A stretch of DNA of 64,000 nt from Amorphochlora amoebiformis (GCA_054601695.1 BAAHQB010000013.1:930001-994000); one strand, 5' to 3'; positions 1-15,520 are shown, numbered from the stretch's first letter. Notes: generated by a model from the letters alone, not told the origin. Program-made: numbers and translations.

Positions 1-14
1 TACGATATATGTTC

Positions 15-72
<58 letters not shown>

Positions 73-98
73 CTTACTACATATGAATACGCACACAG

Positions 99-140
<42 letters not shown>

Positions 141-153
141 ATATATATTAATA

Positions 154-185
<32 letters not shown>

Positions 186-434
186 TTCTGTTAAACATCT
201 CGTTTGGTACATTTTATATGCAACGGTATAAATAACATAAGTTCGAAAATATTAGGTATATTTACGTTATGTGTATGGATATGTGAAGTACATACACACA
301 TCTACATACGTATGCAGACATATATACATATGTATATGTTTATCACGTGTTAATATCATGTGTTACAACATAATATGTAAAGTATATAATAAAATGTACA
401 TATACACACACATATATATATATAAATATATAAA

Positions 435-482
<48 letters not shown>

Positions 483-701
483 GTAATAATAATAATTTTT
501 AGACATCTTGTACAGTCTCTCTCTTTTTCTCCCCCTCTTTTCTTCTCCCTCTCTTCTCTCCCTCTCTCTTTCCATCCGTTCTCTCTTACCATGCAAACAA
601 ATATATACACTCATGCAAACAAATACATACACTCATGCAAACAAATATATGCATACCCTTATTACTACGTTCATACATACATATGTATATATGTACATAA
701 G

Positions 702-736
<35 letters not shown>

Positions 737-768
737 ATGTATGAGTATCCATGTATGTTAGATGTACG

Positions 769-805
<37 letters not shown>

Positions 806-925
806 TATATATATATAAAACTTTATGGATAATGAATACATACATATGATGCACATGTTCATATATATATATATATATGTGTATATATACATATATATAT
901 ATATATTGTATGTATGCATATACAT

Positions 926-971
<46 letters not shown>

Positions 972-1206
972 GGGGTGGTCAAAACGGGAATGAGCTATCA
1001 GAGAGGAAGGGGAGAAGATTTTCACTGAATATGTATTGTATATTCACTATATATATATACATGTATGTGCATATTATATATGCATACATTTAGATATTTA
1101 CATTAATATATTGAAAAACATTATATGCATATACACACACAAACACACACACACATATATATATATATGTATTTACATATATATTTATACATATATATAT
1201 ATATTA

Positions 1207-1284
<78 letters not shown>

Positions 1285-1287
1285 TAC
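1..1287. repeat. TA-rich microsatellite flank
   Basis: Runs of (TA)n dominate, with a (TAA)n tract near 454-494, a C/T-rich tract at about 515-580 and a triplicated short unit of the form ACTCATGCAAACAAATA around 598-645. One non-repetitive island at 967-1029 could hold another exon of the minus-strand F-box gene: it has a TTCAG acceptor and about 20 open codons, but no convincing donor follows. Nothing else here can be supported as a gene. Confidence 0.7.
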
Positions 1288-1438
1288 CCAGTTTCGAGGA
1301 TGGCGGGAGGTGATGTAGCTTGGAAAATGATTCACCTTCACATTTATATATATATATATATATATTGTATTGAGGCTGCATATATGAGTATATGCGAGTA
1401 TATCATACATAATTTATATATATATATATATATTCAAA

Positions 1439-1470
<32 letters not shown>

Positions 1471-1734
1471 GTATGACAAATTATGTAAATCTAAATGTAC
1501 ATGCGCTTGCATATATTAACCTATATTAGTGTGTGTTTGTTTATGTATACATGTAGGAATACATAGCTTAAATATTTTATTTAAAAGTACCTCTATGTAA
1601 TCTATATACGTACCTTTATATTTATACATGAGGAGCATGGATATAGGAAATCACACAAACCCGAAACCCGGACACATGCACTTAAAGACAAGTGATACAC
1701 ATATATGTATGTATATTAGATCTAGGCGTATATG

Positions 1735-1766
<32 letters not shown>

Positions 1767-1770
1767 CATC

Positions 1771-1803
<33 letters not shown>

Positions 1804-1905
1804 GTTTGTAACACCTGGATTCGTTTTATATATTTTCCCTCCCCTTCGCTATCGCGCGTCCTCCACTTGAACTCGTACTAGACACAAACAGACATATACA
1901 TACAT

Positions 1906-1936
<31 letters not shown>

Positions 1937-2455
1937 CATGTGCGTAAATGAATATATATATGTATATATGTATGTAGGCATGTAAATATATATATAATTA
2001 TATATGTCTATATTTATTTACAGGTATATATACATGCAATATGACCAGGTCGGGAATAATAATGATAGTATTGGCACAGATAAACTATATTATACATATG
2101 CATACAAATACATATATATATATATATTTACATTTACACACATACACATATGTATAGATATAGATATATATGTATATATATATCTACATATATATATAAA
2201 TTATATATATATATATTTATATATATATATATTATTGTACACATGTATCTTGTATGTACATATATATATATATATATATATATAATACATATATATATAT
2301 TTTACCAAGTATATTTACGATATTAAGCTCAGGTATCACATTAGATCCCGAGAAGTTTCTCAGGGCGTCGAAGTTGTCTAAGCGCTTCAGAGTTCCGTCT
2401 TTCATGAACTAAGTGATATTATCATATTATTCTGCTGAACTTCCATACAGTGTTT

Positions 2456-2515
<60 letters not shown>

Positions 2516-2832
2516 TATTTATATCTATATTATATATGGCAGATATCCACATACACTTAGACGAACAGCTCTAAGGTTTCTTACAACTCACGGATGAGTA
2601 GCTAACCTTCTAACTAGATGCTAAACCTAGTCGAAGCAAACGTTAACCTCACCCAACTTACTCTGCGGATAATGGTTTGAGCTATCTTTGAGTCTTTGTG
2701 GTCGAGGCTCCAGTATGGATCGATCTGAGAGTTTTTGCGGAGAAAACAGATTGGAAGAATGGACATGTGGGTGCACAGACAGTTTTGAATGTTCGCATAC
2801 AATACATATATATAAATATATATATATATACG

Positions 2833-2868
<36 letters not shown>

Positions 2869-3368
2869 CGCATGTATATAAACACACAGATATATTTATG
2901 TTTATTATATTACGTATATATTATATTACGTATTTATATGGTACGTCAAATGTATATTTTCAAAACACATGTATATATATATATATGTATATATGTATAT
3001 ATATATATATAATATATATATATACACATATATACCTACGTATATTATTAACAACACTTATTGTAAACACGTTCATGTACAGTTACACTATATATGGCAA
3101 ACCCTTTACGATTGGATGTAACAAAGATACCTGAATCCAGTGCGCCCCCGCGCTCTCTTTAAAACGGAAGCACCACTGCATTAGTTATTATATACGTACA
3201 CATGTACATAATATATTTATATATATATATATATATATGTGTGTATATGTAACATAATATGTGTATTTATATTTTTACCCCTGTATTTTTAATATTTATA
3301 TATATTAAATATATATATATATATATATATATATAGATACATAAATATGTGTACGTGAATATATATAT

Positions 3369-3427
<59 letters not shown>

Positions 3428-3629
3428 GTATGTGTGTACATGTAACAGTGTACTTGTACTAACTAACTATATGATTGAAATATACATATATATATACACA
3501 TATACATATATATATATATATGTATATATTTACATATGCATATATATATGTATATATATGTATATATAACATATATATATATATGTAATATGTCACAATA
3601 TATATATATATATATGTAATATGTCACAA

Positions 3630-3666
<37 letters not shown>

Positions 3667-3721
3667 TTATAATTTACATGCATGCATGGGTATCTAAACT
3701 ATGTGTATTATTAATATATAC

Positions 3722-3765
<44 letters not shown>

Positions 3766-3807
3766 CATGCATATATATATATAATATATATTATATATTA
3801 TGTTTAT

Positions 3808-3841
<34 letters not shown>

Positions 3842-4189
3842 TGTGACATATTATATTTACATAAATACATATATGCATACTTCATTACTTTTCATAATGT
3901 TCACATATGGTCTGGTATATAACCTCAAACTCGCACAGTTCTTCGAGAGTAGGATGCTGGCGTTTCGAGTCACGGAGAGACTCGAAATAAGCTTGGTTTG
4001 AATTTCTGTAGTACATATTGATTTACATAATTGAACAAATATGCTTTATACATATGTATGTTTATATGTATAAACATTAAATTTAAACTTTAGTGTAAAT
4101 CTATGTGTATTTATATATCTGTATATCCATACATTTATAGAGTTCATACCTTTACATAACATCCGCATACATCCGCACACACATACACA

Positions 4190-4223
<34 letters not shown>

Positions 4224-4906
4224 CCCTTCCATTTCCATTCTCAATTGATAAAAACTCACAATTCCGATTATTGTTATACAGATTTAGACCACCTCAACAT
4301 CTCTCACTGCCCCAAAGCGTATACACTACATCCATATTGACACTGTACACAGGTACACACAATCATCCCAGGTCGTGCAGAACATCCCGCGCTGCTCGAA
4401 AACCCTACACCTAAAGCTGCCAGTATCCCTCTCACCTGAGCTTCATCGCCCGTATGTACATTGGAACGTAAGCCTAACGACGTAAAATCAGATTTAGTAT
4501 CCGGAGAAGAACAAGAATTCTGAAAAGATATCTTGGACCTTTGTTCTCCATAACTCATCGCACAACCCCCCCCAAATCGCGTTCGATTTGCTCCGCGCGA
4601 GCCATTGCTTACATACCTGAGCACATCTTCATTGGAAGTAGAGGGTTGCCCGAGGTCAGTCGAAGTTAGGGCAGAGTTGCGGCAGAAGAAAAGGAAAATC
4701 TTTGATTTACGGCTCGTGGAATTACCCGAACCTGATTACCGACCCGGATTTCGGACTCCCCAAGCGGGAAAATTCGCGAAAACAAGACTCGCTTTAACGG
4801 CAGGGGCTAGGGGACTGATATACCTGAGGACGTCTTTGAGCGGAAGGAAGGAGAGACAGTGGGTCAGCGATTCATCGGGAATGCTCATCTGTGGTGGAGA
4901 CTCCAT
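1288..4906 (-). CDS. F-box protein, probably leucine-rich, 3' end not resolved
   Basis: Exons in order (minus): 4906-4824, 4005-3924, 3175-3131, 2724-2662, 2408-2319, 1865-1815, 1318-1288. Phases fit at every join. The start is the ATG at 4906, preceded directly by an in-frame TAG. Residues about 9-28 read [20 protein letters not shown], a good F-box; such domains bind Skp1 and recruit targets to SCF ubiquitin ligases (family knowledge). The next exon continues naturally ([15 protein letters not shown]). Later exons contain leucine-spaced pieces such as [15 protein letters not shown] and [12 protein letters not shown], suggestive of leucine-rich repeats, but the repeat type is not certain. 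The gene ends at or left of 1288; the last exon was not identified. Introns are TA-rich. The F-box call is fairly good; the substrate is unknown. Confidence 0.62.
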
Positions 4907-5339
4907 CTAACTGTGGCCAAACCCTCTAACAATTCTCAGACCCCCCAAACCGGGTCTCTTTTGTAATATGTTAAACCACCGGCTTCATTTCGGCACCGTG
5001 GCTTCTTCTCGGGCCATGGTGCAATCTCACGTTCGCTGTTCACAACTGTCCCACTCCTGTCCACACCGTGGGCTGCACCGAGGCTAGACGAAGGTTGGTG
5101 GCCATATGATGACGCATCGATGAGATCGAGGACGTGGAGACGTCGACGACGCGACGACTTGGACGTCAACGACTTCCCCGCAGTGAGGAAAGTCGCGAAG
5201 GGAAATTTGATAGGTGGCCATCACGGCTGAGCTGGGTTTTAAGTCACTACGATAGGCGCTGTGCTATGAATGTAAGGTTATATTTACATTATATTATTCA
5301 TCGTACAACATATATATACAGAGCGACGTACACACACAT

Positions 5340-5398
<59 letters not shown>

Positions 5399-5401
5399 AT
5401 A

Positions 5402-5434
<33 letters not shown>

Positions 5435-5827
5435 GTGTGTAAATGTGTACACACATACTTATGTATGTTAACGTTAATATAACAATGTATTAATTAATGT
5501 ATATACACATATATACATGATATCCAATACAGTTTCATTGACCATAGTACAGTTATTGATTTATAATTATATAGCGTATAGAGCCGCACTCCAATGTCAT
5601 GCATGTACGTATGATAAGTATAACTTATCATACGACTAAGGTGTGCGTCTAGCTCTGCATATTTTACAGTATGATACACTGTAGCCTTTGTATGAAACTA
5701 AATCATGGCCAAATTTTCATTCTACTTTCACATGAATGTTGAGCATGAACATAACTTGCGGCATGCAATTGCAAAGTAATTTGTATACTAACTAATTCAT
5801 AATATGGACGGCGATGTACTAGTGTCG
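4907..5827. other. Upstream region of F-box gene and 3' flank of next gene
   Basis: From 4907 to about 5280 the DNA is non-repetitive and relatively GC-rich, with CGACG-type clusters at 5130-5175. It lies just upstream of the F-box start and is probably its promoter and leader. From 5280 to 5450 it is (CA)n/(TA)n. From 5450 to 5827 it is AT-rich and holds no exon that I can support; open frames on both strands here lack splice sites or family features. Confidence 0.45.
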
Positions 5828-5929
5828 TTACTGCCGTTGACCATGGTTGTCAAATCCGCTGGCCTTGTGCCGTTCATTTTCTTCGAAGCAGCAACCTTAA
5901 TTTTGTGGAGGACTCATACATATACATAC

Positions 5930-5970
<41 letters not shown>

Positions 5971-6012
5971 TATTAATGTATACATTTTACAGTTTAAGAC
6001 GTGTATAAGCTG

Positions 6013-6046
<34 letters not shown>

Positions 6047-6241
6047 GTATAATATATATATATACATATATATATATACATACATATATATATATATACG
6101 TTGTTAAACCAAGAATACTAATAGGATGAGGGGACGCAGTTCGAAGAATATATCGATAGCGTGTTGAAACATCGTCGTGCATATACTATAGATAGCTGGA
6201 GATCGCTGGAGATCCGGAGAATTTTGGTGATCGTATACATA

Positions 6242-6283
<42 letters not shown>

Positions 6284-6448
6284 ATTCTATACAGCTAGAT
6301 TCACGCATACATTAAACCTTATTTCGAAGGTGCATGGCTTTCATTTGTGCTATTTGCTGGAGAACATGGACCTGTATCACATATATACATATACATATAT
6401 ATAAACATATATTAACGCATACGAATATATATACATATATATGTATAA

Positions 6449-6479
<31 letters not shown>

Positions 6480-6502
6480 TATATATGTATATATATATAC
6501 AT

Positions 6503-6552
<50 letters not shown>

Positions 6553-6553
6553 T

Positions 6554-6587
<34 letters not shown>

Positions 6588-6666
6588 GACGTATATATAT
6601 GTATATGCATTAACATATATATATATATATGTACATATGTATACATGTATATATGTGTATACACAC

Positions 6667-6707
<41 letters not shown>

Positions 6708-6725
6708 CACATACATGTATATATC

Positions 6726-6758
<33 letters not shown>

Positions 6759-6941
6759 TGTATATACATATGCATGGATATCTATATTATGTTTTTATCT
6801 TAAGTAATAGTTAGCATCACATGTGGATTCGGGTGCTGGGGGCTGTTTTGCCGTTGCCACCATCTGAACAGGTTATAGCGCTCAATACATATTTAATATG
6901 TATGTATATATATGTATAAGTTTTACGAATGCATGCTATTT

Positions 6942-6975
<34 letters not shown>

Positions 6976-6981
6976 CATATA

Positions 6982-7030
<49 letters not shown>

Positions 7031-7036
7031 CATATA

Positions 7037-7070
<34 letters not shown>

Positions 7071-7187
7071 TATGCCTGTATGTAACACAAATATGCATAT
7101 CTATGAGTAAATATGATATTTCTATTTATGTGAGATACAATTCATAAATAGGTATATTTCTATATATATATATATTTGAATATGAAA

Positions 7188-7219
<32 letters not shown>

Positions 7220-7513
7220 GTAAATATACATGTATACATTTACGAACTACTTTAAAATCTCGCCGGAGTTGTAATATTCGAGATACTTGTGCCACCACCT
7301 GTTAGTTTAATGAGGACACATAGGCTATCACAAATCACCATTGCTATAATCATATCATATCATCCTTTCGTGGAGACTAAGTTCCTTTGGATCGAGAGAG
7401 AGCTAGAGAGAGAGAGAGATACAGCGGACAGATACGGATGGGGATTGAGGCAAATAATAGAAGAAAGACAGAAAGTAGGAGAGATGGAGAGCAAGAGCAT
7501 GAAGAGAGAGAGA

Positions 7514-7555
<42 letters not shown>

Positions 7556-7619
7556 GAGAGGGAGAGAGAGAGAGGGAGAGAGAGAGAGAGGGGGAGAGAG
7601 AGGGAGAGGGAGAGAGAGA

Positions 7620-7713
<94 letters not shown>

Positions 7714-7737
7714 GAGAGAGAGGGAGAGAGAGAGAGA

Positions 7738-7773
<36 letters not shown>

Positions 7774-7960
7774 AGAGAGAGAGAGAGAGGGAGAGAGAGA
7801 GAGAGAGGGAGAGAGAGAGAGAGAGGGAGAGAGAGAGAGGGAAAGAGAGAGAGAGAAGGAGAGAGAGAGAGAGAGGGAGAGAGAGAGAGAGGGAGAGAGA
7901 GAGAGAGAGGGAGAGAGAGAGAGAGGGAGAGAGAGAGAGAGGGAGAGAGAGAGAGAGGGA

Positions 7961-8002
<42 letters not shown>

Positions 8003-8518
8003 GAGAGAGGGAGAGAGAGAGAGAGAGGGAGAGAGAGAGAGGGAGAGAGAGAGAGAGAGGGGGAGAGAGAGAGAGAGGGAGAGAGAGAGAGAGAGGGAGA
8101 GAGAGAGAGAGAGGGAGAGAGAGAGAGAGGGAGAGAGAGAGAGAGGGAGAGAGAGAGAGAGAGGGAGAGAGAGAGAGAGAGGGAGAGAGAGAGAGCGGAA
8201 TATGTATACAAATCTGATCCGTACAAATATATTTGTATTCTCATATCTTAATATGTATATATATGTACCTCTATATATATACATGTAATTATAAATACAT
8301 ATGTGGATATACATACATGAATAATAACAGTAACATCAAACATAACTATAGATTCTTAATACCACTGAGAGTACAAGTGAAGTAATTTTGCGTCAGATTC
8401 TGAGTAGGGAAAGAAATTTGGCTGATAGGGTTACGAGGGATGCGTTTAGAATTATATTTCTTTGGAATTATATTATGCCTATGCGTCATTAACTATTATA
8501 TATTATTTGTGCAATATG

Positions 8519-8563
<45 letters not shown>

Positions 8564-8634
8564 CTGCATATGCACATGTATGTATAATTTATATATATAT
8601 ACACACATATATATATATATATGTATATGTTTTT

Positions 8635-8667
<33 letters not shown>

Positions 8668-8718
8668 TGTACATATAATATACGCACATACAGTATATGC
8701 ATATACATATAAACACAC

Positions 8719-8755
<37 letters not shown>

Positions 8756-8823
8756 TTTACATATATATGTACGTATATATATATGTATACATATATATAT
8801 ATATATTTATGTATATATATATA

Positions 8824-8867
<44 letters not shown>

Positions 8868-9131
8868 AAAAGGTATAGGTATATATATATATATATATAC
8901 ATATATATGTTTGTGAATATGTATAAATATGTTATAATTATATATATAGTATTGAATAATCAATGTGAAATGAAAATGCATGTATATGTACATACATATA
9001 AATGTATATGTGTGTATATATATATATATTATGTGCATATATATATATATATATATGTATATTATATACACATATCTATCTACTGTAGAACGAATTACAT
9101 ATCCGGCGAGTATAAATATGCATAGTAATAT

Positions 9132-9174
<43 letters not shown>

Positions 9175-9257
9175 CCTCGACGCTCGTCTTTTGTGCGATT
9201 ATGGAAGGTAAGAACTCCGACGCAAGGCCATGGTTGCCGCTATGATATTATACACCG

Positions 9258-9289
<32 letters not shown>

Positions 9290-9327
9290 CATGCAGATAT
9301 ATATATTATATATATATATATATATAA

Positions 9328-9372
<45 letters not shown>

Positions 9373-9436
9373 AATATGTATATGCAAACTTCATTATTAC
9401 AAACATATTATATATGTATATATATATATATGTATT

Positions 9437-9487
<51 letters not shown>

Positions 9488-9654
9488 TATATACAATAAT
9501 ATATATATATATATATATATGTAAATATATATTAAATTAAGTATATAAATAAATTAAGGAGCCACACTTCTACCAAAGAAGGTCCGCAACAACACGTATG
9601 CATACATGTATTTTCTATATTTACTCTCACCTACGTTTGTAAAATATATGTATA

Positions 9655-9705
<51 letters not shown>

Positions 9706-9875
9706 TATTGATACCCAGTGAAAGATGTCTTTCATAAACATAAATAATTACACATCTAACGCATAAATGAATATTTACACATAAAATCGGGCATCCACCG
9801 GGTTGATCTGGTCGACATTGACACAATAACGAGTAAGATTGCTGTCCCCAATGCATATGCCACCCTAGAGCGCAT
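5828..9875 (-). CDS. Unrecognised signal-anchor protein, 168 residues, 8 exons
   Basis: Exons (minus): 9875-9781, 9239-9176, 8421-8363, 7298-7251, 6863-6821, 6371-6318, 6185-6110, 5895-5828, giving 507 nt with matching phases at all seven joins and a TAA stop at 5828. The first ATG in frame is at 9875. The N-terminus ([17 protein letters not shown]) is a hydrophobic stretch following two arginines, as in signal anchors or signal peptides. The rest is rich in aromatic residues ([15 protein letters not shown], then [15 protein letters not shown]) and ends with a polar tail. I do not recognise the family. Phase agreement over eight islands and the splice sites support a real gene; a wrong exon edge somewhere is possible. 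One intron contains the 0.7 kb GA tract. It is head to head with the ABCF gene. Confidence 0.6.
7498..8195. repeat. 0.7 kb GA/GGGA purine tract
   Basis: Almost uninterrupted GAGAGA with scattered GGGA interruptions over about 700 bases. It lies in the intron between exons 3 and 4 of the minus-strand signal-anchor gene, so the transcript there is a long pyrimidine tract. Open frames on both strands through it (RERERE and SLSLSL) are products of the repeat and not proteins. Confidence 0.95.
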
Positions 9876-10287
9876 CCACAAGGCTAAAAGAGATTCACGT
9901 AAGATTTCCTTCCCTCCCCCACTTCCGCTTTTGCCCGCTACTCCCCCCCGCAAAAGTGAATTATTCTAGTTTTCACATTTGAATTCGTTCGAATTCGTTC
10001 GAAGAACCCAGCCTTAGGCCAAAGACCAACTCACACGACGGCCCCCGTGTCAGCCCCGGCACATTCCTCTGTGAGAGAAGACATGGCCCTTGGTGACAAA
10101 TTGCTACGATGGGCTGTGTCACGCTATAAACTCAAAAACTCTTCTGACAAAATGACTGATGAAACCCTTTAACCAGAATAAGACAAGTCACAAAGGGTGA
10201 CACCCTTGTCCACCGAATTAATTGATAATAATTTCGGCTCGGCCCCGACGGGACCCGCCTGCGCTCAGATAAGGGACCACATAAACC
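9876..10287. promoter_or_regulatory. Shared head-to-head promoter region, signal-anchor gene / ABCF
   Basis: This is 412 bp between the minus-strand ATG at 9875 and the plus-strand ATG at 10288. It has no TA microsatellite, unlike the neighbouring introns. It contains a C-rich tract at 9908-9950 and a short tandem repeat of GAATTCGTTC around 9981-10000. No TATA box stands out. The role as a bidirectional promoter is inferred from position. Confidence 0.5.
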
Positions 10288-11435
10288 ATGCCGAAGGGAA
10301 AGAAAGGAAAGAAAAAGGGCAACAAGGGCAAGCGCCAGAAGAAAGGCGGAGAAAAGAAGTTTGACGAGGTCTCTTGATACCTGTTCCTTTGTCCGAGGCC
10401 ACAAAATATTTGAAACAGCTTCGACGTATTCTGTCTCTTTATGTGTGGGGTGGGGTATTTAATGCAGACCAAGAAGGTGTTCAACGCCGACGATGACTAT
10501 GAGAAGATCGAAAAGACGCCGCTCTATCTCGTCGAAAATCTTGCCTCCATTAAAAGGGTAGCACCCACTGCGGAAATCAGCATTTCGGTCCAATAACTGT
10601 GCATTTTAAGGACGTGGTTGTAGACGAACTGGATATGGTAGAGCCGGGAAAGGGTAAGCTTTTGCTTGCCAAGACGCGTCTGAAACTGGCCCAGGGCCGC
10701 AACTATGGTCTCTGCGGTCGGAACGGTAGTTACCACGCAGAATAAACAGCAGTATCTCACGATGCTGTGCTTTCCGAGAATGTTCTTGGTTCTGAAGCAG
10801 TATGGTCTGTAGGTATTGGTAAGACAACACTACTGCGCCTCATTGCCTCAGGGAGCCTCAAAGAGTTTCCTGCGTATTTAAAGGTCTTGCACGTGCGCCA
10901 AGAGGTAAACTCAACTCGTGGGAGGTCAATGGGAGATTAGGTCTTATTATAAGATTGCTAGGGTTGAGGTTGGCAAGTTGAGTAATGTGGCCTCGATAGC
11001 GTGGATGCTTGTGTGTGGTTCGATAGGCGAATTTGTGTCTGATATGGCATGGTTGGCAGAGAGAGTGAGGACAGCCTGACTTAACAAACTTCTGTTAGGT
11101 TCCGTGTGACGACCGTAAAGTGGTACAGTTTGTGGCCGAGTGTGATGAGGAGTACAAGTTCTTGAAGGCTGAAGAGGAACGGTGGAATATTTTTGTGTAC
11201 GTGTGTGTGTGTGTATCTTTTGGAAAGTGTGCACTCAGGTTTACACAAGTACCATTGTACAATATCCTCTCTCTCTATCCCCCTTTCTACATATATATTA
11301 TATTTATATAAATATATACATCTATATTACAGAAATATATATTTATATATGTATATATACTTGTACATTTATGTGTATAACAAAATACATAGGATATATT
11401 ATATATATATATATACATGTATATATAATATATAA

Positions 11436-11479
<44 letters not shown>

Positions 11480-11540
11480 AGATATGTACATATATAAATA
11501 TATATAATGTTACATATATATAAATATATAAATTATAATA

Positions 11541-11573
<33 letters not shown>

Positions 11574-11615
11574 ATATATATATTCATATATATGTGCATA
11601 CGCATATACACATAC

Positions 11616-11656
<41 letters not shown>

Positions 11657-12067
11657 GTATATATATATATATATATATGATGTACTATTACATATATATA
11701 TATTCATATGTATATATATATATATATATATATCCCCAGATTGTACGATATATTAGAAGCTGAGGATGACGAAGACCCTGGGTTTGACCCCCAGGATCGC
11801 CTTGAAAAGATTGAAGCGCGCCGACGAGTAAATCATGCCTATATTTTCTTACAACTCCTAAAAGAATATTTGTAAATGCGTAAAATTGTACGAATATATG
11901 TAAAAATGCGTACAATTGTGTTCAACAGGCATATTTATGTAGTATGTAATTGCACGTAACACTATATATATATATATATATATAATATATTATATGAATA
12001 GATATGTGTACATCTAAATATAATGCATGTTTTCATCTACATTTATACATACATATATGTATATATG

Positions 12068-12101
<34 letters not shown>

Positions 12102-12187
12102 ACACATATATATGCATATATATATATATATTATATGAATAAATATGTGTACATCTAAACATAATGCATGTTTTCATCTACATTTAT

Positions 12188-12226
<39 letters not shown>

Positions 12227-12463
12227 CGCACACACACACATATATATATATATATACATATTATGTGTATTTATATTATATATATATATATATATGTGTG
12301 TATGTATTATATATTTATATAATATATATATATATATATTATATATAATAGTGTATGTATGTATTACATACAATCATGTACGTATGTACAACGTTACGTA
12401 TATATTTATTTACTTATACATACACATAACATATATATATATATATGAATATATATAATATGG

Positions 12464-12511
<48 letters not shown>

Positions 12512-12534
12512 ATATGTATTTCTATACACATACT

Positions 12535-12572
<38 letters not shown>

Positions 12573-12904
12573 ATATATAAACTTCAGGACCTCGGCGTTG
12601 ACCAGGCTACGGCTAGGGCGACGAATATTGTCATTGGTCTGGGCTTCACCAACGAGATGAGAGAGAAGGTACACACAATTATAAAAAAAACGACATATAT
12701 ATATATATGTATCTAAGTATTTGAAACAAATAGTATATATATATATATATGATATAGAATTAATTGATAAAAAAATACAATATGTAATATAAAATCATAT
12801 GTATACATATATTTATTTATGTATAATGAATTAATTTATAAAAAGATTATGTATCCATATATTTATCTACATCAGATGTGTTTATAAAGAGATAATGTGA
12901 ATGT

Positions 12905-12950
<46 letters not shown>

Positions 12951-13153
12951 GTATATTGTGTGTATGTATATATATTTATATACATCACATTTTTGCATAT
13001 GTACATGTATGCACAGAAAACTTCGGATCTGTCCGGAGGTTGGAGGTGTCGTGTGGCGCTCGCCTGCGCCCTATTTGTGGCCCCTGACCTCTTGCTCTTG
13101 GTACATGACTATCCATGTTTGTTTTTTTAACATAAAATATTCGATACACACAT

Positions 13154-13190
<37 letters not shown>

Positions 13191-13540
13191 GTATACATAT
13201 ATATATATATATATGTATATATATTGACATATGTATATATATATATATCTATATATATATATATATATAATGTATGTAAATATTCACACATATATTAGAT
13301 ATTACATAGTATGTATATAATGTATATTATAATATATATATATATATATACATATTATATATATATATATATACATATTATATAGATATATTGAAGATGT
13401 ATGATGTAATATATATAATATATATATATATATACATATAATCGTGTATGTATATATATATATACATATTATATAGATATATTGAAGATGTATGATATAA
13501 TATATATATATATATATATAAATATAATATATATATATAC

Positions 13541-13589
<49 letters not shown>

Positions 13590-13612
13590 CTACACACAAA
13601 ATATATATATAC

Positions 13613-13650
<38 letters not shown>

Positions 13651-13756
13651 TCACATCACTACACGCAAAATTCATATATATATACACATATAGATACATA
13701 TGTACATATATTGTACTTAGACTTTACATCACCACATGCCAAATTCATACCTATAC

Positions 13757-13802
<46 letters not shown>

Positions 13803-14300
13803 GATATCTCATGTACATGTGCATATTTATATATGTTGGACATTTAGTAACATACTTGCATATAAAATGTCGAAAATTAGAGCCTTCTTTCCAGAATGTG
13901 TAAGACAATTTTATGGATGTATTTGGTTTCGTATATCGGTGTTAGAGTACGTATATGTGCATAACAAGAGTAAATTACTATTCAAATCTTCAGGATGAGC
14001 CGACAAACCACTTAGACTTTCCAGGGGTAAGCCAATATGTATATGTATTTGTACATATATATATATATATGTGTATACACATATATACATATATATGTAC
14101 ATATACATATATTTATATATATATATATATGTATGTATGTGTGTGTATACATATATGACTTATAAAACAAATGTTTCGTATAAATCTTAGATATGTTTAT
14201 ATTTTTATTAGTATACATTGTATATGTATGTATATGTATTACATATTACATATTTACCCATGTATGCATTTATGCTTTGTACAGGTTACATGCATGTATG

Positions 14301-14334
<34 letters not shown>

Positions 14335-14614
14335 GTGTATATATATTTATATATGTGATTTTTACAGATATGTGTGTGTATTCACGAATGATCCTTATAT
14401 ATATGTATGTATATATATATATTATTTGTATATGTTTTTTTTACAGATGTGTGTGTGTGTATTCACGTATGAATATACTTATATCCTATTTAAATTACTT
14501 TTTTCTAGATAGCCTGGCTAGAAAACCCAAGGATATGTACACACATATGTATAAAACTATATATCTTGTTTAATATATATAATATATGTGTACAACTTCG
14601 TGGAGGATATATAC

Positions 14615-14672
<58 letters not shown>

Positions 14673-14715
14673 ATATATATATATATATGTGTGTATATAT
14701 ATGTATATATATATT

Positions 14716-14752
<37 letters not shown>

Positions 14753-15520
14753 ATATATATATATTATTAATGTATGTATGTTATATATATATATTTATAT
14801 ATATATATATATATTATTAATGTATGTATGTTTGTGTACATGTAATTTATATGTACCTAATATGTTTCCAAAAATACTTTATAGGTAACTTGGCTAGAGG
14901 AATACTTCAAGAGTTACAAGAAAACATGCATTATTGTTTCCCTTATAAATATATATATATATATACATATATTTTATGTATGTTAGTATGTGTACATGTA
15001 ATTTATTTCTCCCTAAAATGTTTTCAAAATTCTTTCTAGGTAACTTGGCTAGAGGAATACTTAAAGAATTACAAGAATACATGCATTATTGTGTCTCACG
15101 ACAAGGTCAACGAATATCTATTACTTTTTAATATCTAACATATATATATATATATGTATATATAAAAGGAACATGTAATGCTGTATATATATATATATAT
15201 AGCAATATGTATATATATATTTAAATTATATATTTAGATATTGATGTTATATTAAGATATTGTTCAAGAATGTCTGAGACAGAGAGAAGCCATATGTATG
15301 TAATCTGTATATATTATATATGTATACATGTGTCTGTGTGTGTATTTATATTTATATGAGAGTGCCTGTGTTTGTACAGTGATATTACAAATTAATTTTG
15401 ATATTACATGTAGCATACAGATAATACCCATAATTTACGATATGTATAAATATATACACTATATATATGCATATGCGTACGCATATGTACCCATATACAT
15501 TACACACATATATATATATA

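Noticed and set aside
4304-4910. Two open frames of about 100 codons on opposite strands (4605-4910 plus, 4304-4624 minus)
   Set aside because: They overlap F-box exon 1 (antisense) or its first intron. The F-box frame joins 4824 directly to 4005 in phase, leaving no role for them.
5804-6013. Plus-strand frame starting [14 protein letters not shown]
   Set aside because: It is antisense to the last exon of the minus-strand signal-anchor gene and runs straight into TA repeat.
7289-8314. Long open frames of about 300 codons (Arg/Glu on plus, Ser/Leu/Pro on minus)
   Set aside because: They are GA-repeat products, open in several frames at once, within an intron of a minus-strand gene whose exons flank the tract.
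9756-9953. Alternative frame in 9781-9870 reading [18 protein letters not shown]
   Set aside because: It is attractive, but its phase does not fit the next exon, whereas the ATG frame from 9875 joins all eight exons.
10558-10580. A 23-nt intron after ABCF exon 2 with acceptor at 10580
   Set aside because: It is too short. The 53-nt intron 10558-10610 is in phase and begins the conserved DVVVDEL segment directly.
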